Below are positions 15,225 to 21,885 of a stretch of 33,883 nt of DNA, one piece after another. The notes under the pieces are model-generated. The model did not search any database. It worked only from the letters and a program-made list of their open reading frames with translations, and was not told the origin of the DNA. Position 1 is the first letter of the stretch. Each line of letters opens with the position of its first letter. The position numbers and the translations under genes were made by a program. The DNA is from Actinomycetes bacterium (GTDB taxonomy: Bacteria; Actinomycetota; Acidimicrobiia; Acidimicrobiales; Acidimicrobiaceae), in contig JAKAQR010000030.1 in assembly GCA_021819725.1 (NCBI GenBank), positions 1 through 33,883 of the forward strand. The letters run 5' to 3'.

Positions 15225-17375
15225 TTGAAGAAGAGGTTTACGAGGCATGCTGTCACGCTTGGTGCAGCGGGAATGCTCGGAATTGCAACGATGGCGGTGA
15301 CTTCGCCGGCGAGTTCACTAACGGCCGCCCAAGCTGCACCGAAGGTGACGGTTCCTGGCGGCCTTGCACCGGCTATCGCCGCTAAGTCCACACCGACAGG
15401 CACGACCGCTACCTCGACGCAGATGCGCGTATCGTTCATCCTGAAGGGTCGTAATATTGCGGCGCTTCAGAGTCAAGTGGATGCGGGGTGGACCGGGCCG
15501 TATTTGACCACGAAGGAGTTTGCCCAGGAGTACGGTCAGACTCGACAATATGTCAACCAACTCATTGACTATCTCAATTCGTTTGGCATCAAAACCCAGT
15601 GCATGAACGATATGCTCGATGTGACCTCGCAGGGCACCGCAGCGCAATATCAGAACGCGCTCTCGGTGCTCTTTAACAACTATTCGGTGCCAACGTCTGG
15701 GACGGCTTCTGTGGGAGGATCGACAGGGGCTACTGGACAGACGCAGCAGGTATTTGCGAGCTCGACGAACCCACAGTTGCCAGCAAGCCTCGCCGCAAAT
15801 ATCGAGGCGGTGTTGGGGTTGACTAACTACGCACCCTATGCGTCGCTTTCCGTTCCAGCAAAGCCAGAGGCGGTCCCAGGATCGACGATGGCTGCAGGAG
15901 GCACCATTCCGACCGGCACAGCTCCGATATCGCAGTTGCCCCAGGCGTTCGAGTCTGATTATCACCTGAGTAAAGTGTTGACTGCAGGCAATCAAGGCCA
16001 GGGGCAGACGATGGGGATCGTCACGCTCGCAAGTGTCGACCCAGCGGTCCCTGCCTACTTCTGGCAGAATGTCGCTGGTCTCTCGTCGACAGCGGCGTCC
16101 CAGAGTCGGATAACCCTTGTCAATGTCGACGGTGGTTCCGGCGCGGTGAGCCTCAATAATGGCTCTGATGAGACCACGATTGATGTGGAGCAGTCGGGTG
16201 CCATTGCGCCCCAGGCCAACATCGTCGTCTATCAGGCTCCAAACACTGACTACGGCTTTGTCGATGCCTTCTACGAGGGTGCAAGCCAGAATGTCGCCGG
16301 TTCACTCTCGGCGAGTTGGGGCGAGTCCGAGACGGCGATCCAGTACGCGGTTGCTGCTGCACAGGAGTCCCCAGGGTACGCTGCCGCCTTCAATCAGGCG
16401 TTCTTGGAGTCAGCAGCCCAAGGCCAGTCTGACTTTGTCGCCTCCGGAGACCAGGGTGCCTATGACCCAACTGGCGACATCGGCACCTATAACCTCGGTG
16501 TCGATAGTCCTGAGGACTCGCCATACGTCACCTCTGTGGGTGGGACCACGCTTCCCGGTAGCCAGGTCTATCCCATCACCAAAACCAGCAAAACTGGTAC
16601 CGTGACCACGACGGGTTATGAAGAGGTCAATATCCCCAAGCAGCTGACGTGGGGATGGGACTATCTGTGGCCGATGTATCAGGCTCTTGGTGCAAAGAAC
16701 GAGACCGCTGCCGCTGGTGAGCTGATCGTTGGATCGGGAGGGGGCTATAGTACCTTCTTTGGGAGTCCTTCGTATCAAGATGGAACCGGTGCTGACACGT
16801 ACTCTGACTACGAGTTCATCAACCCGACATCCTATGAGGCGATTGCTCCGACAAATCTGGTACTTCCAACGAGCTTTACGCTCAACCCGGCACCGACGCT
16901 CAGCACCGGAAACATCAATGCTGGATTCCGTGCTACCCCTGACGTGGCCTTCAACGCAGATCCACAGACTGGGTACATCACCTATGATCCTCAGTTCCAG
17001 GCGGTTTATGGGTCCGCCTATGAGGACTTCGGTGGGACGAGTTTCATCGGACCTCAGCTCAACGCGGTTACCGCTGATTACGAGAGTGCATTGGGACACC
17101 GAATTGGATTCTGGAACCCGAATATCTATCGGTTCGCAGAGTCGACCAATTCGCCCTTCCATCCGTTGGACTCCAACACGGTCTATGGTTCGAGCTACTA
17201 CTCAGGTATGTATCATGGGAAGACCCTTAATATCAGTGGCGAGTTCACCAACACTAACGACTACTACACGGGCACACCAGGGGCGATCTATAACCCTGGG
17301 TCAGGGCTTGGGTATGCGAACTTGTTGAAGCTATTGAGTGATTTTGCAACAGCTACTGGTGGTTCTGGGGCCTAG
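15225..17375 (+). CDS. secreted S53 (sedolisin/kumamolisin) serine-carboxyl peptidase
   Basis: 716 residues from TTG 15225, chosen because GGAGGGGG precedes it and translation then opens with a clean signal peptide (MKKRFTRHAV, hydrophobic core, cut after AQA near 37). The pro-domain follows (about 60-170). The mature enzyme shows Glu316 and Asp320 in DETTIDVEQSGA, an oxyanion Asp in ASGDQGAYD, and nucleophile Ser606 in GGTSFIGP. The C-terminal PGSGLGYANL matches the calcium-site region. S53 enzymes are active at low pH and fold only after the pro-domain is removed, so extracellular proteolysis in an acidic habitat is expected. A GTG at 15147 extends the frame but gives an unlikely N-terminus. 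It stands alone. Confidence 0.9.
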   Translation: MKKRFTRHAVTLGAAGMLGIATMAVTSPASSLTAAQAAPKVTVPGGLAPAIAAKSTPTGTTATSTQMRVSFILKGRNIAALQSQVDAGWTGPYLTTKEFAQEYGQTRQYVNQLIDYLNSFGIKTQCMNDMLDVTSQGTAAQYQNALSVLFNNYSVPTSGTASVGGSTGATGQTQQVFASSTNPQLPASLAANIEAVLGLTNYAPYASLSVPAKPEAVPGSTMAAGGTIPTGTAPISQLPQAFESDYHLSKVLTAGNQGQGQTMGIVTLASVDPAVPAYFWQNVAGLSSTAASQSRITLVNVDGGSGAVSLNNGSDETTIDVEQSGAIAPQANIVVYQAPNTDYGFVDAFYEGASQNVAGSLSASWGESETAIQYAVAAAQESPGYAAAFNQAFLESAAQGQSDFVASGDQGAYDPTGDIGTYNLGVDSPEDSPYVTSVGGTTLPGSQVYPITKTSKTGTVTTTGYEEVNIPKQLTWGWDYLWPMYQALGAKNETAAAGELIVGSGGGYSTFFGSPSYQDGTGADTYSDYEFINPTSYEAIAPTNLVLPTSFTLNPAPTLSTGNINAGFRATPDVAFNADPQTGYITYDPQFQAVYGSAYEDFGGTSFIGPQLNAVTADYESALGHRIGFWNPNIYRFAESTNSPFHPLDSNTVYGSSYYSGMYHGKTLNISGEFTNTNDYYTGTPGAIYNPGSGLGYANLLKLLSDFATATGGSGA

Positions 17376-17404
17376 GCCTAGTTGCCAGCAACAGCATGTG
17401 AGAT

Positions 17405-17433
17405 GAGCTGCGCGGGGTTTCCCCGTGCAGCTC
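17405..17433. terminator. 13-bp GC-rich hairpin between the S53 gene and tRNA-Ser
   Basis: GAGCTGCGCGGGG and CCCCGTGCAGCTC pair through 13 positions (one G-T) around a TTT loop. A smaller CTCTC/GAGAG hairpin follows at 17434-17450. It lies where both the protease and the oppositely oriented tRNA need to end. Neither side has a long T tract. Confidence 0.55.
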
Positions 17434-17475
17434 TCTCTCGTTTTGAGAGGGTTGTGACCATTTGGTGCAGGGGAG

Positions 17476-17562
17476 TGGCGGAGGGAGTAGGATTCGAACC
17501 CACGAGGCTTTTGGCCCAAAGCATTTCAAGTGCTTCGCATTCGTCCGCTCTGCCATCCCTCC
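17476..17562 (-). tRNA. tRNA-Ser (anticodon TGA)
   Basis: The minus strand has acceptor GGAGGGA (17556-17562) pairing with TCCCTCC (17480-17486), discriminator G, and an encoded CCA (17476-17478). The anticodon loop CTTGAAA is flanked by AGCA/TGCT, the variable arm is long, and the T loop is TTCGAAT. A TAGTAT -10 box on the minus strand (17575-17580) lies 12 bases upstream. Confidence 0.95.
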
Positions 17563-17611
17563 GCGTGCAAAAACATACTAGAGCCTCGGCACGGGAGGCA
17601 GGGCATCTGGG

Positions 17612-18547
17612 TCAGTGAGAGGGTGTCGCTTCGATCTGTCCGAGGAGTTCGCTGATCAGCGGGTCAGGGGTTGGCTGGAGTTCCGCACGAGCATGCCGAT
17701 CGGCGAAGGTGGGATACGATCCCAAAAACTTGACATGACCCAAGTAGCGATTGAGATCACTGATCACCTCTTGGACGGCCTGATCGGCGATATGGCCCTC
17801 AAAGTCGATCGCGAAGCAGTAGATGCCGATCCCAGTTTTGGTCGGACGAGACTCTAGTTTGGTGAGGTTGATGCCCCGTGAGGCAATCTCCGCCAGAATG
17901 GAGAGGAGGGAGCCTGGGCGATCCTCAACTTGAAAGCAGACGATACTGGTCTTGTCGTGTCCGGTTGGCTGCGGGATCGTGTCGTTGTTGAGGAGAAGAA
18001 AACGCGTGGAGTTGGCAGCATGGTCGTCGATGTCGGCGATGAGCACATCGAGACCGTAGAGCTCAGCGGCACGTCTCGGCCCGATCGCGGCGATCGACTT
18101 CGTCTTGGTGTCGGCGACAATGCGCACCGCTTCAGCGGTTGAATCTGTGTGGTGGAGCTCGGTTTTCGGCAGCTGATCCCGGAGGAAACGACCCACCTGT
18201 GCGAGGGCATGGGCGTACGAATAGACGGCCCCAATCTCCTCAAGTTTGGCACCTTTGGCGGCGATGAGCTGCTGGCGTACCGGGAGGATGAACTCCGCAT
18301 AGATGTGGAGTCGAAAGCGAAAAATCAGGGCATCCAGGGTTGGGGTTACGGTCCCTTCGATCGAGTTCTCGATCGGCACAAAGCCGTAGTCGCAGTCTCC
18401 AGCGGCGACGTCGGAGAGGACGTCCTCGATGGTCGGGCGCGGGAGCCCATCGTAACTGCGTGTTCCCATGAATTCGATCAATGCCTCCTCGGTGAAGGTC
18501 CCTACTGGACCGAGGTAGGCGATACGCACTGGGTGAGGTTCGTCCAT
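17612..18547 (-). CDS. pheA: prephenate dehydratase
   Basis: 311 residues. The catalytic domain starts with IAYLGPVGTFTEEAL and includes FVPIENSIEGTV and NSTRFLLL (catalytic Thr-Arg-Phe). The regulatory ACT domain (about 200-285) shows GSLLSILAEIASRGINLTKLE followed by the ESRP signature that binds phenylalanine. It converts prephenate to phenylpyruvate and should be feedback-inhibited by phenylalanine. There is no chorismate mutase domain. ATG 18547 has no Shine-Dalgarno, but a TAGTCT box lies exactly six bases before it, so the mRNA is probably leaderless. It is divergent from larB, with 44 bases between start codons. Confidence 0.94.
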   Translation of the reverse strand: MDEPHPVRIAYLGPVGTFTEEALIEFMGTRSYDGLPRPTIEDVLSDVAAGDCDYGFVPIENSIEGTVTPTLDALIFRFRLHIYAEFILPVRQQLIAAKGAKLEEIGAVYSYAHALAQVGRFLRDQLPKTELHHTDSTAEAVRIVADTKTKSIAAIGPRRAAELYGLDVLIADIDDHAANSTRFLLLNNDTIPQPTGHDKTSIVCFQVEDRPGSLLSILAEIASRGINLTKLESRPTKTGIGIYCFAIDFEGHIADQAVQEVISDLNRYLGHVKFLGSYPTFADRHARAELQPTPDPLISELLGQIEATPSH

Positions 18548-18553
18548 AGGAGG

Positions 18554-18585
18554 AGACTAGCCGGAGTCACCTTGCCCGGTAGGCT
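18554..18585. promoter_or_regulatory. divergent leaderless promoters of pheA and larB
   Basis: The minus strand has TAGTCT (18554-18559), six bases, then the pheA ATG. The plus strand has TAGGCT (18580-18585), six bases, then the larB GTG. The two -10 boxes are 20 bases apart, so the polymerase sites overlap and the genes may compete. No strong -35 is seen for either. Confidence 0.55.
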
Positions 18586-18591
18586 CAAAGG

Positions 18592-19290
18592 GTGCAGGAA
18601 AATCCGAACGATGGGCTCCGACGGGGTGACTATGGCTGGTACGATGCCGGGCGCCGGGCAAGGATTGGGATCCCCGAGGCGATCTTTGCCACGGGTAAGA
18701 GTGATGCGGCCCTTGTCGAGATGGTTGAATTTGCTCTCGAGGGGGAGGGCCCCGTACTCGTTACTCGATTCGACCCCAGCCGCTTCCCGCTTGTCGCTGA
18801 TCGTGCTGATTGGCTTGCTTTCCCACCGATTGACGAGGGAAGCCCCTACCTCACCTTGGTCGCTCGTCCATTGCGTTTGGGCCAAGAGGCGAGGGTTGCC
18901 ATTCTTGCGGCGGGATCCTCTGATCGGGTGATGGCACTTGAGGCACAGGCGGTCCTCACCGCGCTAGGGGTCAAGTCACGATTGATTCTCGATTGTGGGG
19001 TGAGTGCGATCGAGCGGACGATGGTGGCCCTTGATGAGGCCTCTGACGCAGAGGTTTTTATTGTGCTTGCCGGATTCGAGGGCGCGCTCGCCACCGTGGT
19101 TGCTGCATCGGTTGCCCAGCCAGTGATCGGAGTGCCAACCTCGGTCGGTTATGGAGTCGCGCGCGGAGGAGAGACCGCCATGGCCTCGATGCTCGCGTCT
19201 TGTGCGCAGGGTCTCATGGTGATGGGGATCGATAACGGTTTTGGTGCCGCATGTGCGGCCCTTCGCATCTTGGGAACCGGGCCGCGCTAA
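18592..19290 (+). CDS. larB: LarB: nickel-pincer cofactor biosynthesis carboxylase/hydrolase
   Basis: 232 residues. The C-terminal half is related to AIR carboxylase (PurE) and carries the LarB signatures VLAGFEGAL, VIGVPTSVGYG and MGIDNGFGAA. The N-terminal part has the family's AREAIFATGK-like element (IPEAIFATGKSD). LarB carboxylates nicotinic acid adenine dinucleotide and releases AMP, the first step towards the nickel-pincer nucleotide used by lactate racemase LarA and other LarA-like epimerases. GTG 18592 follows TAGGCT plus six bases, so it is probably leaderless. LarC starts one base after its stop. The sulfur-transfer enzyme LarE and a LarA are not in the window. Confidence 0.9.
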   Translation: MQENPNDGLRRGDYGWYDAGRRARIGIPEAIFATGKSDAALVEMVEFALEGEGPVLVTRFDPSRFPLVADRADWLAFPPIDEGSPYLTLVARPLRLGQEARVAILAAGSSDRVMALEAQAVLTALGVKSRLILDCGVSAIERTMVALDEASDAEVFIVLAGFEGALATVVAASVAQPVIGVPTSVGYGVARGGETAMASMLASCAQGLMVMGIDNGFGAACAALRILGTGPR

Positions 19291-19291
19291 C

Positions 19292-20473
19292 GTGCGTACG
19301 CTCGTGATCAACCCGGCCCACGGCGTGGCAGGTGACATGTTGATGGCTGCATTGGCTAGCGCGACGCAATCTTTCGAAGCGTTGGAGGCACTCTTCGCGC
19401 CACTGAATGCAATCAATTGGTGTTCCCTCGACTTCCAGGCCGTCGATCGATCCTCACTGCGTGCAACCCACTGTTTGGTCAACATTCAAGAGGGTGCACC
19501 CAAGCTCTCGCTTGCTGAGTTGCAGTCCTGGGTGAAGAGGCTTCTTGATGAGACGACAGGTATCCACATCGCCCGCAAAGCACTCGACCTGTTGGCGGCG
19601 GCGGAGGGGGAGGTCCATGGGTCCTCGGTGCACCTCCACGAGTTGGCATCGGTCGACACATTAGTTGATTTGGTGGGAACCGCGTACCTCTGCGCTCGGG
19701 CTGGTATTGACATCGTCTCGATTATGCCAATTGGCGTTCATTTTGGGTCGCTTGCAATGGCGCATGGTCAACTACCCCTCCCAGGGCCAGCTGTGCTGTC
19801 GCTGCTTGCTGCAGCAAACTTGCGGGTGGTGGCCGCACCAGGCGAGGAGAGCGTGACGCCTACCGGTGCCGCCCTACTGGCTGCGCTGGCTGCGCTCTTT
19901 CCTCATGGATCTGGCGACGGCGTGATCACTGGCGTGGGTTATGGGGCAGGTACACGGGATACTCCAGGGCTAGCAAACGTGTGTCAGGTGGTTCTTGTTG
20001 ACGATCTGATCGATGACGCTGCTCTTGTGGAGACCGTGGGGGTAGTGGAGACCTACCTCGATGATGTGAGCGGTGAACTGTTGGGCAATTGCATCCAGGA
20101 GATGTTGGAGGCTGGTGCGCTCGATGCTTACATGACACCAGCAACTGGCAAGAAATCACGTCCCGGGGTGTTGCTTACCGTGCTTGTGAAACCAACTGAG
20201 ATGGATGTGATGGTCATCCGCGTGCAACGGTTGCTCGGTACTTCAGGGGTTCGATTTCGTCTTCAACAGCGGCGTCGTCTTGTCCCCTCCTTTCAGGAGG
20301 TGGAGGTCGAGGGCCACAGGGTGATGGTCAAGGTCACCGCAGCTGGCGCGAAGCCAGAGTTCGAAGACCTGCGCCGGGTGGCGCAGGTGCTCAACATGTC
20401 TCTTGGCGAACTGCGCGACAGGGTAATGGGTACCTACCGGTCGATCGGTGTCAGTAATGCGGAACGAGCGTAA
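19292..20473 (+). CDS. larC: LarC: nickel insertase for the nickel-pincer cofactor
   Basis: 393 residues. The N-terminus VRTLVINPAHGVAGDMLMAAL matches the LarC opening (usually FDPFSGASGDM). HLHELASVDTLVDLVG lies near 110, and GVGYGAGTRD in the middle. The C-terminal ligand-binding part follows in the same frame, so no programmed frameshift of the LarC1/LarC2 kind is needed. LarC consumes CTP to insert Ni into the sulfur-bearing precursor. GTG 19292 is chosen because it is one base after the larB stop and starts the conserved sequence; a longer frame from 19241 would lie inside larB. It ends 37 bases before the aldo/keto reductase. Confidence 0.9.
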   Translation: MRTLVINPAHGVAGDMLMAALASATQSFEALEALFAPLNAINWCSLDFQAVDRSSLRATHCLVNIQEGAPKLSLAELQSWVKRLLDETTGIHIARKALDLLAAAEGEVHGSSVHLHELASVDTLVDLVGTAYLCARAGIDIVSIMPIGVHFGSLAMAHGQLPLPGPAVLSLLAAANLRVVAAPGEESVTPTGAALLAALAALFPHGSGDGVITGVGYGAGTRDTPGLANVCQVVLVDDLIDDAALVETVGVVETYLDDVSGELLGNCIQEMLEAGALDAYMTPATGKKSRPGVLLTVLVKPTEMDVMVIRVQRLLGTSGVRFRLQQRRRLVPSFQEVEVEGHRVMVKVTAAGAKPEFEDLRRVAQVLNMSLGELRDRVMGTYRSIGVSNAERA

Positions 20474-20510
20474 GAGCGGGACTGAATATAAGGAGAAGCG
20501 AGGAGGAGTG

Positions 20511-21455
20511 ATGAGGTTTCGTCAGTTAGGGATGTCGGGTCTTCGGGTGTCAGAGGTTGGTCTTGGTTGTAACAACTTCGGCGGTCGACTTGAGTTTGAG
20601 CCATCAAAGGAGGTGATCGTTGCCGCCTTCGAGGCCGGCATCACCCTCTTTGACACCGCCGATATCTATGGTGGGAACGGTGCTTCAGAGGAGATCATGG
20701 GAGAGGTGATCAAACCCTTTCGACATGAGATCGTTCTTGCCACCAAGTTCGGCATGGATATGGGTGATCGAGATGTCGCGCGTGGATCTCGGCGCTATCT
20801 GATGAGGGCGCTCGAGGCCTCTCTTCGCCGCCTGCAGACCGACCACATCGATCTCTATCAGCTGCACCAGCCTGATCCGCTGACGCCGATCGAGGAGACG
20901 CTTGCAGCGCTCACCGACGCGATCCATCAGGGCAAGATCCGTTATGTTGGATCCTCAAACTTCGCTGGTTGGCAACTTGTTGAAGCCGAGCTGATAGCAC
21001 GAACGTTAGGAACGCAGCGATTCATCTCTGCACAGAACCACTACTCGATAGTGGAACGAACGATCGAGATGGAGCTGGTGCCGGCGGCCAGGAAGTATGG
21101 TGTGGGCATCCTGCCGTTCTATCCATTGGCCTCAGGTTTGTTGACGGGGAAGTTTCAGCGAGGGGTGGCGCCGGTCTCTGGTACACGACTCGCCTCGCGC
21201 CCTCAGCAGCTCGAAAATGCTGCCTGGGATCTGATTGAGAAGCTCGATCACTATGCGCGGGACCATGGGATGGAGCTCTTGGATCTTGCCTTTGCATACT
21301 TGCTCGGCGAGTCGCAGGTGAGTTCCGTGATTGCCGGGGCCACCTCAAGGGCACAGGTGGAACGCAACGTCGCCACCAAGGCCCATACGCTCACGGCCGA
21401 TGAGTTGAGCGAAGTACGGTCGCTCTGTGCCGCAGGAGACACATCGTCAGCTTAA
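20511..21455 (+). CDS. aldo/keto reductase
   Basis: 314 residues, a typical (beta/alpha)8 NADPH-dependent reductase. The catalytic tetrad is visible as DTADIYG (Asp, Tyr), ATKFG (Lys) and YQLHQPD (His). The C-terminal SSVIAGATSRAQVERN fits the NADPH-binding end. The substrate cannot be told from sequence; the closest pattern is the YghZ/Tas-like group acting on small aldehydes. ATG 20511 follows GAGGAGGAG, a strong ribosome binding site; the upstream in-frame GTG at 20448 lies inside larC. With only 37 bases after larC it may share the larBC transcript. A link with lactate or methylglyoxal metabolism is conjecture. Confidence 0.9.
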   Translation: MRFRQLGMSGLRVSEVGLGCNNFGGRLEFEPSKEVIVAAFEAGITLFDTADIYGGNGASEEIMGEVIKPFRHEIVLATKFGMDMGDRDVARGSRRYLMRALEASLRRLQTDHIDLYQLHQPDPLTPIEETLAALTDAIHQGKIRYVGSSNFAGWQLVEAELIARTLGTQRFISAQNHYSIVERTIEMELVPAARKYGVGILPFYPLASGLLTGKFQRGVAPVSGTRLASRPQQLENAAWDLIEKLDHYARDHGMELLDLAFAYLLGESQVSSVIAGATSRAQVERNVATKAHTLTADELSEVRSLCAAGDTSSA

Positions 21456-21530
21456 GTGGGACCGAGCGCAATGGTCATCATCTGTCTGTAGCCATGGACA
21501 GGCAAGGCCGGACGAAGAACCAGTTGCTCA

Positions 21531-21560
21531 AGCCAAGGGGCCGTTGGTGACCCCTTGGCT
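21531..21560. terminator. 10-bp hairpin between aldo/keto reductase and tRNA-Ser(GGA)
   Basis: AGCCAAGGGG and CCCCTTGGCT form a perfect stem with a 10-base loop. It lies six bases from the tRNA 3' end and 75 bases after the reductase stop, so it may serve both strands. No T tract is present on the plus side; the minus side has a weak one. Confidence 0.5.
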
Positions 21561-21566
21561 CAGGCG

Positions 21567-21651
21567 CGGAGGAGGTGGGATTCGAACCCACGGTGAGTTG
21601 CCCCACACGCGACTTCCAATCGCGCCGATTCGGCCGCTCTCGCACCCCTCC
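21567..21651 (-). tRNA. tRNA-Ser (anticodon GGA)
   Basis: On the minus strand the acceptor GGAGGGG (21645-21651) pairs with CTCCTCC, discriminator G. The anticodon stem CGCGA/TCGCG encloses TTGGAAG, and a long variable arm and TTCGAAT T loop follow. No CCA is encoded, unlike the other tRNA-Ser in this window. A serine tRNA beside the SRP RNA and dnaX is also found in Bacillus. Confidence 0.95.
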
Positions 21652-21655
21652 GGGT

Positions 21656-21677
21656 CTCAGAACCGTTCGGTTCTGAG
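21656..21677. repeat. perfect 10-bp inverted repeat in the tRNA-Ser(GGA)/ffs divergent promoter region
   Basis: CTCAGAACCG (21656-21665) and CGGTTCTGAG (21668-21677) flank a two-base centre. A minus-strand -10 candidate TAGTGT (21684-21689) would place the tRNA transcript start exactly at 21677, so the primary transcript would open with this hairpin four bases before the tRNA. It could equally be an operator. Confidence 0.6.
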
Positions 21678-21692
21678 CGTGCTACACTAGCT

Positions 21693-21698
21693 TATAGT
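21693..21698 (+). promoter_or_regulatory. -10 box of the SRP RNA gene
   Basis: TATAGT is followed by six bases and then the first base of the SRP RNA helix at 21705. The weak -35 candidate is TTCTGA (21671-21676). It shows independently that the six-base distance marks transcription starts in this genome. Confidence 0.6.
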
Positions 21699-21704
21699 TT
21701 CTTT

Positions 21705-21838
21705 GGACCGTGTCCATCACGGAGGTCGGGCCCCACGTGGCGGGACCTCGTGAACCGGGTCAGGGTCGGAAGGCAGCAGCCCTCAGCAAGGTATCTCGGG
21801 TACCGTGGGTCGCCTGACCTCCGTGATGGACACGGTCC
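21705..21838 (+). ncRNA. ffs: signal recognition particle RNA (4.5S type)
   Basis: The 5' and 3' ends pair in a long helix (GGACCGTGTCCATCACGGAGGTC region against 21816-21838). The apical domain contains the invariant Ffh-binding core GTCAGGGTCGGAAGGCAGCAG with the complementary CAGCAAGG, and GGGTCGCCTG on the return strand. This RNA scaffolds Ffh and stimulates co-translational targeting to the membrane. No Alu domain is present. It precedes dnaX, as in Bacillus. Confidence 0.95.
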
Positions 21839-21873
21839 TAGGACCACAGGCGTTTTGGGGGAGCCGCCGACAT

Positions 21874-21879
21874 TAGGAT
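21874..21879 (+). promoter_or_regulatory. leaderless -10 of dnaX
   Basis: TAGGAT, six bases, then the GTG start of dnaX at 21886. No Shine-Dalgarno is found upstream of this GTG, which supports leaderless expression. Confidence 0.5.
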
Positions 21880-21885
21880 GGCGTC

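Noticed and set aside
19241..19291. Upstream extension of larC
   Set aside because: It lies inside larB in another frame; GTG 19292 begins the conserved LarC sequence one base after the larB stop.
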